DNA from: Companilactobacillus allii
Lineage (GTDB): Bacteria > Bacillota > Bacilli > Lactobacillales > Lactobacillaceae
Assembly (NCBI RefSeq): GCF_001971585.1
Contig: NZ_CP019323.1
Coordinates: 2,284,053-2,348,052 of the forward strand
Direction of reading: 5' to 3'
DNA length: 64,000 nucleotides
Shown: one piece after another, positions 6,948 through 16,239 of the stretch
How positions within the stretch are numbered: position 1 is the first letter of the stretch
Layout of the letters: every line of letters begins with the position of its first letter
The notes under the pieces: model-generated
What the model was told of the DNA's origin: nothing
The model's database searches: none
The model's input: only the letters and a program-made list of their open reading frames with translations
Program-made: the position numbers and the translations under genes

Positions 6948-9900
6948 TAGATCCTTCTTCCATCTACATATACTGGGCCAGCTAAATACAGACCTCCACC
7001 ATCACATGAGATATTTCCACCACTTGCAATATGTAGATATTTAATTGTTCCAGTTCTACTTACATTGATTTTGCTTGTAGAAATTGTGTTGACACCATCT
7101 AGGTGGCCAACCGTCATGGCTGGTGTTGTGATACCATAATTGGCAATTGAAGTACTGATATTACCAGCTGAGTTTTTAATTTGTAAACTTGAACTACCAA
7201 CAATTTTTGCACTATTGATTGTCACTGAATTCAACGTACCAGAATTAATATTCCCACCATTGATAGTAGTACCAGTCAGTACATTAGTTGTTAATGAATC
7301 TGCATAAACACGCCCGTCAGCACCCAAACCAGCTTTCACAGTTCCATTGGTTGAATGGAATCCTGCACCGTGATCATCAAGCAGCCAGTACCCGTAGTCA
7401 GTTTGTATTTCCAATTGTGTGGCTTCGGCTAAAGATGGTATCCATCTTAACTTATTAGTTCCGCCAGAATTCATGAAATTGCTTAGGCTGATTTTTGTAT
7501 TATTAACATCGGTTTTAACTGACTCAACTTGTTCTTGAGCTTTCTTTTCAACGTCATCAATTTTCCCATTAAATGTATCATCAATAGTATCATAATTCGA
7601 TTGAACATCTTCACCCAAATCGCTGATGTTGTCAGTAATACTGTTAGTTGCATCAACAATGTCAACGCCGGTTTTAGCAATGCTTGATTGTGACTTTTTG
7701 GCTTCTTCTTTTATTCGTTTGTCCAAATACATGAAAATAGTTTGTTGAATATTCCCAGCCTTAACAGTCTTATTAGTCATTAAATCGGGGTCAAAATAGC
7801 GTTCCACAATGGTCTCATCAGTGGCCAAACCGTAATCTTTATCGTAAATTCTAGCAATGTCACCGATATTTGCTTCTTGAACTCTCTTTTGACCAGCGTT
7901 TACAACATCAATAGAAATAGTGTAAGTTGGTTTATCAACATTAGGATTTTCAATGAAATAATTGTTTGAAACATCGACTAAATCATATAAGTTATCAACT
8001 CTTGATGAGTAATCGACGTATTTTCGATGAGCCATTTTATAATTATTTTTTAAAGGCGAATTAACTTCTGGCCCATATTGAATTTGTTCATCGTCTGCGT
8101 CATCAGTGGTTGAAGCGGCAGCATCAGTAGCCCCGGAAATTATTTTGCCAAGGCTTCCCTTAAATGAAACTGCATTGGACAACACCCACATATTGGTAGC
8201 AACTCTAAACTGATAGATACCATTTTTATTTCTCTGACGGTCCACCGACCATTCGGAAAGTGGCTCAAGAATTCGATTGTTAACCATCACATTTTTATCG
8301 TTATATAATTCTGCTGGCACATTACCAACGGTTGCTATACCTGATGTTACAGATACAACTTTCCAGCCACCTTCATCGGTAGTTGTAGCCGTAGCAGGTA
8401 CCGAAATTGTTTGGCCAATTGTACCCTTGAAAGTTCCGCTTTTGGAATCAATCCATTGGTTTAATCCAACTCTATATTGAGTTATTCCGGACTTGCTTCT
8501 GACACGATCAACAATCCATTGACTCGCTTTGGCTAGTCCTTGATTAATCACCTTCTGGTTATTCTCGGTATATATTTCTGCGTAGGTATTCCCAATGGTT
8601 AAATTTCCATCGTTAACTTTTTTAACAGTCCAACCATCAGAATTAATTGTGTAGTTACTTTGGGTACCACTTGAGTCGACACTACCTTTTAAAGTAATGT
8701 CAGAAGCGTTAACCCACATATCCATACCGATTCTATACTGAATAACTGAGCCTCTAACGCGTTGCAAATCAGTATTCCATACATTGTTTGCGCTAAGTTT
8801 TCCACCACGCATTTGATAGTCATCATCGTAAACAGAAATGTCACTACTATTTGTGACAGTCCCACTTGTAACTTTAAAATATGACCAATTAAAGTTAGGC
8901 GTATCGGCTGGAGCTGGTTGAGAGACAACACTTCCAACGCTTCCTTTAAATGTCATATCCGAAGCATTAACCCAATTATCCATACCAATTCTATACTGGG
9001 TTACACCTGATTTACTTCTAATTCGGTCGGTGGCCCATTGTGATCCAGTGGCCACAGCTCGTGTTTTATTGGCAACATTGGAATCTGAATAAATGACTGC
9101 TGTGTTAGCTGCGGTCACAACACCACCGGCGTTGATACGTTTAATAGTCCAACCATCTGTATTGGTAGCCGTCACTTTATTAGGAATTACATCTCCTATT
9201 TTTCCGGAAAATGTAACAGCCGTATCCGAAACCCACTGATTAGTTGCCACTCGATACTGGGTTTGACCCATCAAAGTTCTACGTCTATCGGTTACATATG
9301 AATCTCCTGTATTCAATGAGGCACCTGTCGCATTTCCCAAGTCATTAAATACATTTGCTTTCGTATTACCAACTTTAACAATTCCATCGCTGATTTTTTT
9401 AACTGTCCAAACGTTTGAATACGTTGGTGAAACCGGTTTTGATGTCACTGTTCCAATCGTTCCAGAAAATGTTACATCAGAAGAATCAACCCATTGGTTT
9501 AATCCAACACGATATTGGATATCGTTGTTCTTAGTTCTACGTCGGTCAACTTTCCAATCAGTTTGGGCGGTTAATCCGGATTTGGTTTTAGTCCCATCAT
9601 CGGAATAAATTGGGATGTCGAAACTTCCGACTTTGGCCAAACCATTTGAAACCTTCTCAATTGTGTAGCCCCAGTCATTGGCAGCTGAATCCGAGTGATC
9701 AACTTTATACTTATAATACGGAACTATTGAAGTAGTTAAGGCATCAATACTCTTATTAATAGTTACACCAGATATATTTTTACCTTTTCGTAAATCAATG
9801 TACTTATCTGTATTTTTCTTGGTCAGCTTTAGTGATAATCCTTTTCTAACAAGTCTGGCATCTAAAATGCTTGTAAGAGAATTTGTTTCACCTATTAAAA

Positions 9901-10357
9901 TTTGACCAGGGTTGTCATTCTCATAGACAACATCAGTCTTACCAATTATCTTATCGATATCAGTTGAATAAGTGAACTTTTGACTTGGTAAATCAAGCAT
10001 GCCAGTCATTTCAGAAAGAATATCTTTGACCTTCTTGCCATCAATACTTAATTTTCCTTTGACATAATTCTCATTAGTAAACATTGTGACATGACTACAG
10101 CTGACAGTTATAATTCCAGGACTTTTTACGGCCAAACTTTTAATATAAAAAAAGTCCGTATCAATTTTAGATACAGACGTAGCAATAATCATTTCAGTTT
10201 TAATTTTCTTAAATAGCTTATCAGTAACCAGCATATCGAAGCTAAATGTATAGTCACCGTTGAAAACTTCATGCACCTGTTGATTACTTGCTGTGGTTAT
10301 CCTGCCTAATCCAGATTTTGGATAATCATTTATTGAATTAAGTAATACTGGTTTCAT
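6947..10357 (-). CDS. tail hub / tail-associated protein (Tal, gp18-like) with six inserted SLAP-like repeats
   Basis: The 1136-residue protein carries a prophage tail-hub domain in its first ~225 residues. Six repeats of 80-90 residues follow (nt ~9680-8130), each with a pattern like GWTVKK...TQYRVGLNQWV...FKGTIG. The hub fold then resumes (PLKNNYKMAHRKYVDYSSRV... IQQTIFMYLDKRIKEEAKKS). The protein ends in a coiled coil and a fibre-like region with NGGNINSGTLNS-type repeats. The repeats resemble the SLAP wall-binding domain. In this family the protein forms the tip of the tail and may open the cell wall. ATG at 10357 has GGAGG 10 nt upstream. Confidence 0.8.
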   Translation of the reverse strand: MKPVLLNSINDYPKSGLGRITTASNQQVHEVFNGDYTFSFDMLVTDKLFKKIKTEMIIATSVSKIDTDFFYIKSLAVKSPGIITVSCSHVTMFTNENYVKGKLSIDGKKVKDILSEMTGMLDLPSQKFTYSTDIDKIIGKTDVVYENDNPGQILIGETNSLTSILDARLVRKGLSLKLTKKNTDKYIDLRKGKNISGVTINKSIDALTTSIVPYYKYKVDHSDSAANDWGYTIEKVSNGLAKVGSFDIPIYSDDGTKTKSGLTAQTDWKVDRRRTKNNDIQYRVGLNQWVDSSDVTFSGTIGTVTSKPVSPTYSNVWTVKKISDGIVKVGNTKANVFNDLGNATGASLNTGDSYVTDRRRTLMGQTQYRVATNQWVSDTAVTFSGKIGDVIPNKVTATNTDGWTIKRINAGGVVTAANTAVIYSDSNVANKTRAVATGSQWATDRIRSKSGVTQYRIGMDNWVNASDMTFKGSVGSVVSQPAPADTPNFNWSYFKVTSGTVTNSSDISVYDDDYQMRGGKLSANNVWNTDLQRVRGSVIQYRIGMDMWVNASDITLKGSVDSSGTQSNYTINSDGWTVKKVNDGNLTIGNTYAEIYTENNQKVINQGLAKASQWIVDRVRSKSGITQYRVGLNQWIDSKSGTFKGTIGQTISVPATATTTDEGGWKVVSVTSGIATVGNVPAELYNDKNVMVNNRILEPLSEWSVDRQRNKNGIYQFRVATNMWVLSNAVSFKGSLGKIISGATDAAASTTDDADDEQIQYGPEVNSPLKNNYKMAHRKYVDYSSRVDNLYDLVDVSNNYFIENPNVDKPTYTISIDVVNAGQKRVQEANIGDIARIYDKDYGLATDETIVERYFDPDLMTNKTVKAGNIQQTIFMYLDKRIKEEAKKSQSSIAKTGVDIVDATNSITDNISDLGEDVQSNYDTIDDTFNGKIDDVEKKAQEQVESVKTDVNNTKISLSNFMNSGGTNKLRWIPSLAEATQLEIQTDYGYWLLDDHGAGFHSTNGTVKAGLGADGRVYADSLTTNVLTGTTINGGNINSGTLNSVTINSAKIVGSSSLQIKNSAGNISTSIANYGITTPAMTVGHLDGVNTISTSKINVSRTGTIKYLHIASGGNISCDGGGLYLAGPVYVDGRRI
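8130..9680 (-). repeat. six tandem SLAP-like repeats coded within the tail hub gene
   Basis: Six diverged units of about 250-265 nt each encode the same framework: a Trp-Thr-Val-Lys-like start, an NT/GS centre, a VDRxRxK segment, then QYRVGxNQWV and a closing FKGxIG. They separate the two halves of the hub domain. Confidence 0.75.
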
Positions 10358-10358
10358 T

Positions 10359-11069
10359 TTAAATTGTCCTCCATCTTGGCCAGATTGTTGCATCGGCAGT
10401 TATAGTATTAGTACCTGGATATAATTGTGGAAATTCCTGTGCCATATCAAACGCATTATCAACTAAACCCGTGTCAGTATAAACGTCTTGCTGTTCCTCC
10501 AACGCGTCCACAGTGGCGCCGCCGCTCGGCAATGTGTAATTGAATGTATCTGAATTAATAGCAAGTGAGCCACCTGAATTGAATTTAATTAGTGGCCGGG
10601 AAGCATAAGAAAACTTATTCTCTAATGTTAGGCTGCCATTAACCTCATAACTAACTTCTGGCTCATAATATTTGAATGCTTTAGCTGTCAATTTAAAAAC
10701 TAATGCCGTCCAGTAGCTTGTTCGAGTAACTCTTGACTGAGTTACTTCTTCAGCATTTGTAATATAGTAAACAAAATTTGGCTCGCCATAATATGTGAAT
10801 CCCACATAATCAGGCGAATTGAATGCGGATATCAGTGCTGACACACGCATTGTACGGTCAAGTTCATTGTCTGCTTGAACAACTATGTGTAACTCGACGC
10901 TACGATTGTCGTAAGAATCTTCATTAAGGATAGATTGAAAGTTAGCACCCTCAATTTGTTCCATTGTTTTCTTCATTTTTGGAATTGAAATAATTGGATA
11001 GGATTCAAGAAATGAATGCAAGCCTAACATCCCTGTTTTTCCGTTTATTAAAAAGTCTCCTTTTATCAT
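10359..11069 (-). CDS. distal tail protein (Dit)
   Basis: The 236-residue protein lies between tape measure and tail hub. It has the features of the Dit family: an N-terminal ring-forming part (MLGLHSFLESYPIISIPKMKKTMEQIEGANF) followed by a galectin-like C-terminal part (SYEVNGSLTLENKFSYASRPLIKF). Dit forms the hexameric ring that joins the tail tube to the baseplate and hub. The gene overlaps the tape-measure stop by 4 bp (ATGA) and ends 1 bp before the hub gene start, so all three are tightly linked. Confidence 0.8.
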   Translation of the reverse strand: MIKGDFLINGKTGMLGLHSFLESYPIISIPKMKKTMEQIEGANFQSILNEDSYDNRSVELHIVVQADNELDRTMRVSALISAFNSPDYVGFTYYGEPNFVYYITNAEEVTQSRVTRTSYWTALVFKLTAKAFKYYEPEVSYEVNGSLTLENKFSYASRPLIKFNSGGSLAINSDTFNYTLPSGGATVDALEEQQDVYTDTGLVDNAFDMAQEFPQLYPGTNTITADATIWPRWRTI

Positions 11070-14023
11070 ACTATTGAACCACCTCCAAATGCGTCTGATG
11101 TGTTGTTAAACATTTGTCGCTGTTTTTCTTCAATCATTCCAGCAATTCTGTTAGCTAAATCTTTATCATTAGTGTTCCCATCTACTGAAACATTAATATT
11201 GATAATTGGTGCTGATTTCATATTCTTGCTAATCTGATCACCAATCATACTTAGTGTTGATTTATTAAGTGGAAGCATTGCCTCAGGGCCAGCCTCGCCA
11301 GCTCCCGAAACTCCAGTTGGTCCATTAAATAATGTAGGCTTCTTGAACACTGCACCTTTGGCGTACCACTTAACATTTAGATGTGGAACTGTCATCTTCT
11401 TCAAATCAAATCCACCCGAAATACTGAAATGAGGCATAGCTGGCAAACTAATTTTAGGGATTCTCAAATGCATACCGCTAAAGAATCCTTTAATAGCTGA
11501 AACAATTCCAGAAATCGTACTCTTAGCAGCTTGAACTGGTGTTACCATCGCTGACTTAATTCCATTCCAAACTGATGAAGTCACAGATTTAATAGCGTTC
11601 CAACCTGATGAAACTACCGACTTAACAGCATTTACAACATTAGTAATCGTTGATTTGATACCATTCCAAATATTGGATACAACAGATTTAACTGCGTTCA
11701 TAACACTTGATGTTACAGACTTAACGCCATTCCAAGCAGAACTAACAACAGACTTAACTGAATTAGCAACTGTAGAAATAACCGATTTAATGTTATTCCA
11801 AACACTTGAAACTACTGATTTAACAGAGTTCAAAACACTGGAAGTAATTGACTTCACACTATTCCACACGTTGCCAACGAATGAAACTATTGGTGCTAGG
11901 ACCGTGCTCACTGTAGTTACGATAGCATTGAATCCTGTAGAAACAACATTCACAATCGTGGTCAAAATCGGTTGAACGAATCCCTGAATTCCTGTCCAAA
12001 TTGCTTTGAACGCATTACCAATATTGGTGAAAATTGCATTCCAGATATTAAATGAAGTCTGAAAAATAGTAGTGATTATCAGCCAAATACCTTGAATGAT
12101 TGAAACTACTGTCATAAATCCGAGTTGAAAAACTCGCTTGATCGTATCGATTATTGGAGTGAGAGTGTTGACCATTCCATTCCAAATATTTTTAGCAGCA
12201 TCGCCAATTGATTGAAAAATTGGAGTTAGAAAATTCTTAACATTTGTCCAAGCCGTCTGAATAGCCTTAGTAACATTTTGTACAATTTGTTGGCCGGCCT
12301 TAGTTTTGGTAAAGAAGTAAACCAATCCAGCTACTAGTGCGGCAATAGCAGTAGCTGCTAAGACATATGGATTTAAACTCATTACAGTATTAAACGCTGC
12401 TTGAATACCCGTTCCAATTTTTGTAAGACTATTGAACGTCTGCATTGTTTTAACAATTGCGTTAATAGCTTGCATACCTTTGAATGCTACAACTGCTGCA
12501 CCAACAGCCACGCCTAAAGCCTTAAATGCGCCACTATTTTGTTTAACAAAGTCAACAATTTTCTTAACTTGATTCAATGCTTTAACAGTCACATCACCGA
12601 GTTTATTAATTGAATCAGTAAGATTTTTCTTACCGAATGAATCAATAATCTTCATGATTGCTGTTTCGGCACCAGCTTGCAAGTTACCAATAGCACCTTC
12701 AAAAGTCTTTGTACTCTTAGCAGCTTCAACCGCAACAGGTTTATTACCAAGTTGCATGATTGCTTTGTTAAACTCGTCAGAAGTGATCTCGCCTTTTGCC
12801 ATTGCATCACGGAAATTACCAGTGTAATCACCATTCTTTTTCATTGCTTCTTGTAACTTACCAGAAGCACCAGGAATAGCATCAGCTAATTGATTCCAAT
12901 TTTCTGTGGTCAGCTTACCAGCACCAGCTGTCTGAGTTAGCACCATGGCAACTGAGCTAAACGTATCTTGATTACCACCAGCTACCGCATTTAAGTTACC
13001 TGCGGCTTCCGTCAATCCTTCATAATTGTTAATACCATTTGAAGCTAACTGCGCAGTAGTATTTGATACGGTCCCTAAATCATAAACTGTGTCATCAGCA
13101 TATTTCTTCATTTCGGCAGTAGTCTTCTTAATTTCAGCAGAACCAGCACCAGAAAACTTCATTGTTGATTTGAACTTGTCCAATGAATCTGAATCAGTCA
13201 TAGCTTCTTGACCCAATTCACTAAGACTATTCTTAACTGATTGAAATACTGATTGTGCCATACTGAAAACAGTTCCAAAAGAAAAAGTCTTTTTGAAACT
13301 TTCAAATTTGCTTGCCGCATCTTCTCCAGCGTCTCCAAGACCTTTTACATCTCTTGAAACATTAGTTGAACTACCACCTAATTCATCAATCTTACTTTTA
13401 ACATTTGAAATACCGCCAGCATTACTATCGACACCGTCTAGTGCACTTTCTAGCTTGCCTAAATCTTGTGCACTGATACCAGCTTCCCTAGCGATTTTCT
13501 GTAATGCTGTTTGCATCTGTTCAGAACTGGCAGTTCCATTCTTAATAGCATTGGTTAATCGTGAACCAAGTACAGAAGAATAATCTTCCACAGAAGTTTT
13601 AGTGGCAGTGAAGTAGTTCTTTAATCGTTCGGTATTGGTACTTAAAGATTTCTGCTCACCGGATAGATTACTCAATTGGTTCTTGTAGCCTTTGAGTGAG
13701 CCTTCTGTAGCAACAATTTCACGTTGGAAATCACGATATTGATCAGCACCGATATCACCATTCTTAAATTGTTGGTCAACCTGTTCTTGAGCTTTCTTTA
13801 AAGCACCTAACTTTTCAGAAGTAGTTTCAACAGCTTTACTTAGCAATTGTTGCTTCTGTGAAACTAATTCAACGTTGCCCGGATTCAATTTCAATAATCT
13901 ATTAACATCTTTTAATTCACTGCTGACTTTAACGGATTGGTCAGTGATTGACTTAAGGGCTTTATCAAGTCCTTTAGTATCACCGTCAATTTCAATTGTT
14001 ATACCTTTAATTCGATTTGCCAT
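11066..14023 (-). CDS. tail tape measure protein
   Basis: The 985-residue protein starts with long coiled-coil helices (about 1-130). It has a TMP core with hydrophobic segments around 500-580, including AIAALVAGLVYFF. It then shows about ten 11-residue repeats of the type SSVWNGIKSVT (nt ~11540-11870). A Gly-rich C-terminus contains GAGEAGPEAMLPL. In siphophages this protein sets tail length and is ejected with the DNA. It has a strong ribosome site (AAAGGAGG). Length agrees with a tail of ordinary size. Confidence 0.92.
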   Translation of the reverse strand: MANRIKGITIEIDGDTKGLDKALKSITDQSVKVSSELKDVNRLLKLNPGNVELVSQKQQLLSKAVETTSEKLGALKKAQEQVDQQFKNGDIGADQYRDFQREIVATEGSLKGYKNQLSNLSGEQKSLSTNTERLKNYFTATKTSVEDYSSVLGSRLTNAIKNGTASSEQMQTALQKIAREAGISAQDLGKLESALDGVDSNAGGISNVKSKIDELGGSSTNVSRDVKGLGDAGEDAASKFESFKKTFSFGTVFSMAQSVFQSVKNSLSELGQEAMTDSDSLDKFKSTMKFSGAGSAEIKKTTAEMKKYADDTVYDLGTVSNTTAQLASNGINNYEGLTEAAGNLNAVAGGNQDTFSSVAMVLTQTAGAGKLTTENWNQLADAIPGASGKLQEAMKKNGDYTGNFRDAMAKGEITSDEFNKAIMQLGNKPVAVEAAKSTKTFEGAIGNLQAGAETAIMKIIDSFGKKNLTDSINKLGDVTVKALNQVKKIVDFVKQNSGAFKALGVAVGAAVVAFKGMQAINAIVKTMQTFNSLTKIGTGIQAAFNTVMSLNPYVLAATAIAALVAGLVYFFTKTKAGQQIVQNVTKAIQTAWTNVKNFLTPIFQSIGDAAKNIWNGMVNTLTPIIDTIKRVFQLGFMTVVSIIQGIWLIITTIFQTSFNIWNAIFTNIGNAFKAIWTGIQGFVQPILTTIVNVVSTGFNAIVTTVSTVLAPIVSFVGNVWNSVKSITSSVLNSVKSVVSSVWNNIKSVISTVANSVKSVVSSAWNGVKSVTSSVMNAVKSVVSNIWNGIKSTITNVVNAVKSVVSSGWNAIKSVTSSVWNGIKSAMVTPVQAAKSTISGIVSAIKGFFSGMHLRIPKISLPAMPHFSISGGFDLKKMTVPHLNVKWYAKGAVFKKPTLFNGPTGVSGAGEAGPEAMLPLNKSTLSMIGDQISKNMKSAPIININVSVDGNTNDKDLANRIAGMIEEKQRQMFNNTSDAFGGGSIV

Positions 14024-14035
14024 TTTTCCTCCTTT

Positions 14036-14592
14036 CTAAAAAGCATCAAAGTCAGCTTGAGTAGCTTGTCTGACACCCTTTTGTGTTTTGTGTTCTGTAT
14101 CATTAGCTTTGACGTATTCAACAATCAGGTCTTGGACTTGACCAACTGTTAAATCACGCATTTCTATAGTTGATAGCCCAATACGCTTACATATTTCAAG
14201 ATATGTATCTGTGTCTATTGGTTCGTCCGACTCGTATTTGCTATCTAGGCTTTTTTTCCTGAAATAGAATTCTCAATTAAATCTTGAATTTCTGGTAGAA
14301 CCTCACTGATATCCAAAGAGTCAAATTCAGATAACCAATCAACTAGATCAGGAAGCTTCTTGTCTGCTCCTTTAGCTGTTGCCCATAAGAATTGATAAAA
14401 TGGCATCAAATCTAAGTTGTCCATATCCTTTCTTGTCCATTTTTCTTGTGGTTTATTTGCTGGAATAGCCTTCTGCATCTTCATTAAATCGGCAAAGAAA
14501 TCAGTACCAAACTGTGCTCTATAGATGATTGGAGTAGCAGCGGTAGATACTAGCTTCACTTGCTTGTTATCGATTTCAATTGTTTTTTGCAT
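14036..14592 (-). CDS. tail assembly chaperone, long form (gpGT) made by -1 frameshift
   Basis: The region after the gpG stop is open for about 71 codons in the -1 frame and ends at 14036. At the end of gpG the heptamer A AAA AAA (T run at 14251-14257 on the plus strand) stands in the correct phase for -1 slippage, just before GCC TAG. Slipping gives ...KKSLDSKYESDEPID..., continuing to ...QADFDAF. In lambda-like siphophages the long form GT recruits the tape measure during tail assembly. The extension region has no start codon or ribosome site of its own, which fits. Confidence 0.8.
14245..14592 (-). CDS. tail assembly chaperone, short form (gpG)
   Basis: The 115-residue protein starts at ATG 14592, with AGGAGA 8 nt upstream. 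An ORF can be extended further upstream, but only through the terminator hairpin. It begins MQKTIEIDNKQVKLVSTAATP and resembles phage tail chaperones that follow the major tail protein. It is the abundant form, with the frameshifted GT form made at low rate. The gene lies directly behind the terminator after the major tail gene. Confidence 0.8.
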   Translation of the reverse strand: MQKTIEIDNKQVKLVSTAATPIIYRAQFGTDFFADLMKMQKAIPANKPQEKWTRKDMDNLDLMPFYQFLWATAKGADKKLPDLVDWLSEFDSLDISEVLPEIQDLIENSISGKKA

Positions 14593-14606
14593 GTTAATTT
14601 CTCCTA

Positions 14607-14640
14607 TAAAAAAAGCGGGACTCATTTAAGAATCCCGCTA
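14607..14640 (-). terminator. terminator between major tail protein and tail chaperone
   Basis: Read leftward, AGCGGGA / TCCCGCT forms a GC-rich stem followed by seven T. Its place after the abundant major tail protein suggests partial termination that lowers expression of the chaperone and tape measure genes. Confidence 0.75.
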
Positions 14641-14647
14641 GTCTTTA

Positions 14648-15247
14648 CTATTTTGGTGTAGGTGTAGCAGATGTGATGGTTCCTGCTGCTTTTTCATACC
14701 AGCTGTCATAGACCTCTGCTGGTGCATTTAAAGCTGTTTTAGTCTTAACATTACCAGTATAAGGGTCAGCGATTGAAGTAAATTCAAGTTCTTGTGCTTT
14801 TGGCTCAGCTTTTTCTGTCTTAGTTTCAGATGAAATCTTAGGACGTGAAAAAGTGTTATTGAATAGGAAGTGTCTTGTTGCTTTAACGTCTCCGTCAAAT
14901 TCAAAACTCAATCCGATTGCATTTGGCTTAGTATCAACATTCTCAATAACTTGACCTTTCTCATCTACAATGTTGCCAAGAATATAGGCTTCCAAATCTT
15001 GTGGAATTTGATAAATACTTAACTTACCTGTATAGCCTTGATTATTTGAAGCGGTGTAGTAAATTTTATCGTCGGCATAAACCTTTACCATATCGCCTTC
15101 AGGATCCAACTCAATTTCACTAGCGCCAATCCACAATTTTCCTGGACCATAAATAAGCCCTGTTCCGGAATCGGTAATTGTGTGCCAGTGTACATTTTTA
15201 ATACCATAGTTGACTTTATTTTCAACTACTGTTTCTGTATCTGCCAT
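14648..15247 (-). CDS. major tail protein (phi13 type)
   Basis: The 199-residue protein matches the phi13-family major tail tube protein in place and pattern: GIKNVHWHTITD, then KLWIGASEIELDPEGDMVKVYADD, and a Pro-Thr-rich end. Hundreds of copies form the tail tube around the tape measure. It has a strong ribosome site (AAAGGAG) and is followed by a terminator that probably keeps its expression higher than that of downstream genes. Confidence 0.85.
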   Translation of the reverse strand: MADTETVVENKVNYGIKNVHWHTITDSGTGLIYGPGKLWIGASEIELDPEGDMVKVYADDKIYYTASNNQGYTGKLSIYQIPQDLEAYILGNIVDEKGQVIENVDTKPNAIGLSFEFDGDVKATRHFLFNNTFSRPKISSETKTEKAEPKAQELEFTSIADPYTGNVKTKTALNAPAEVYDSWYEKAAGTITSATPTPK

Positions 15248-15264
15248 TTAAATATCTCCTTTTT

Positions 15265-15585
15265 TTAAATCGTTATTTGATACAGAACTTCAAACATTTT
15301 TTCGCTCTCAATCCATGATTCATAAGTCACAAATGGAATTTCGTGAGCATCAAAAAAACCAGTGATTAATTCTTCACTGGCCAAATCTTTTTTATCTGTA
15401 TAAAGTTCTACATCTATTTCTTGAAAATCTGCATAGTTTTTGTTATCTGCGAAAGTAGGATCATTGCCCTTAACTAGATAAACTAAATAAGGTAATTCTG
15501 GTTGTTGGCCCGGTTTGAACTCATAATATGCAAGCGGTAATCCTGTTTCAGATTTGAGCTCCTTAGCAAAATCAATTAATTTCAT
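15265..15585 (-). CDS. tail completion/terminator-like protein
   Basis: The 106-residue acidic protein precedes the major tail gene, the place of the tail terminator (gpU-like) or DUF806-type protein in HK97-type phages. Its content (GLPLAYYEFKPGQQPELPYLVYLV, DFQEIDVELYTDKKD) fits that family group. It would cap the growing tail and join it to the head. The ATG overlaps the stop of the upstream gene. Confidence 0.65.
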   Translation of the reverse strand: MKLIDFAKELKSETGLPLAYYEFKPGQQPELPYLVYLVKGNDPTFADNKNYADFQEIDVELYTDKKDLASEELITGFFDAHEIPFVTYESWIESEKMFEVLYQITI

Positions 15586-15944
15586 GATTGAACATCTCGC
15601 TTTACTTCAGCCTCAAATTCTTCAATTACATGTTGCTCTACAGGTGCGATATGTGGAATTCCAGCAGTACGGCCTCCGTCCCGATTAGCATGACCATTCT
15701 CAAGCAAGTGAGTTAGTGAAGCGTGCGTTCTGTTATAAATGACTCTTGCATTACCATTCTTACGTTGTGACCAGCCACTTGCATAACCGCCAGTTCTTCG
15801 TGGTGAATTAGATTTCAGCTCACTGACACCATCACTAGCAACCTTTTTCTTAGATACTTCCAATTTCTTAGTTACATCTGAGTTATATTCCTTAAGATAC
15901 TTAGTAATTTCTGAACTCAAGTCATCAATACTAATCTTTGCCAT
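15582..15944 (-). CDS. HK97 gp10-like head-tail protein
   Basis: The 120-residue basic protein contains the family signature region RRTGGYASGWS followed by HLLENGHA and an IPHIAPVEQ segment. HK97 gp10-type proteins act at the head-tail junction or in tail completion. I chose ATG 15944, since AAAGGAGTG lies upstream at the right distance; the open frame extends further but without a ribosome site. It overlaps the previous gene by 14 bp. Confidence 0.8.
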   Translation of the reverse strand: MAKISIDDLSSEITKYLKEYNSDVTKKLEVSKKKVASDGVSELKSNSPRRTGGYASGWSQRKNGNARVIYNRTHASLTHLLENGHANRDGGRTAGIPHIAPVEQHVIEEFEAEVKRDVQS

Positions 15945-16239
15945 CGCCAACACTCCTTTCGCAGTAAAGCGTTGTCTTATCACCATTTTCAGCAATTCTG
16001 TAAATGTGGTATTTCTCTTTTTTATACTCAATATGTGATTCATTAGAATATTCAAAAGCATGTATCTTAAATGCTTTAGCGGGTTTCAAACCATTTTGAC
16101 CAGCTGCACTAAATTCGTTAGCTCCCAGAGCAAGCTTGTTGGCATAAACTTTTCTACGCTCAGTGAACGGAATCTGATTCATTAAATCATCTTCCGTATA
16201 ACCTGTATGTAGTAGATAGATAATGTCATTCGTCCGCAT
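15931..16239 (-). CDS. head closure / head-tail adaptor protein
   Basis: The 102-residue protein lies between the connector and gp10 genes, where the SPP1 gp16-like head closure protein is found. The sequence (FTERRKVYANKLALGANEFSAAG, AFKIHAFEYSNESHIEYKKEKYHIYRI) agrees with that beta-rich family. Start at ATG 16239 (GGGTGAT upstream) rather than the in-frame extension. It overlaps its neighbours on both sides. Confidence 0.75.
   Translation of the reverse strand: MRTNDIIYLLHTGYTEDDLMNQIPFTERRKVYANKLALGANEFSAAGQNGLKPAKAFKIHAFEYSNESHIEYKKEKYHIYRIAENGDKTTLYCERSVGDGKD

Noticed and set aside
11540-11870. Tandem DNA repeats as a separate element
   Set aside because: They code for the regular 11-residue units of the tape measure protein and stay in frame.
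12652-12834. Frames inside phage structural genes, such as this one and those at 8689-8937, 11655-11975, 13293-13583 and 17804-18181
   Set aside because: They are on the opposite strand or another frame of clear structural genes, lack ribosome sites and have biased composition typical of shadows.
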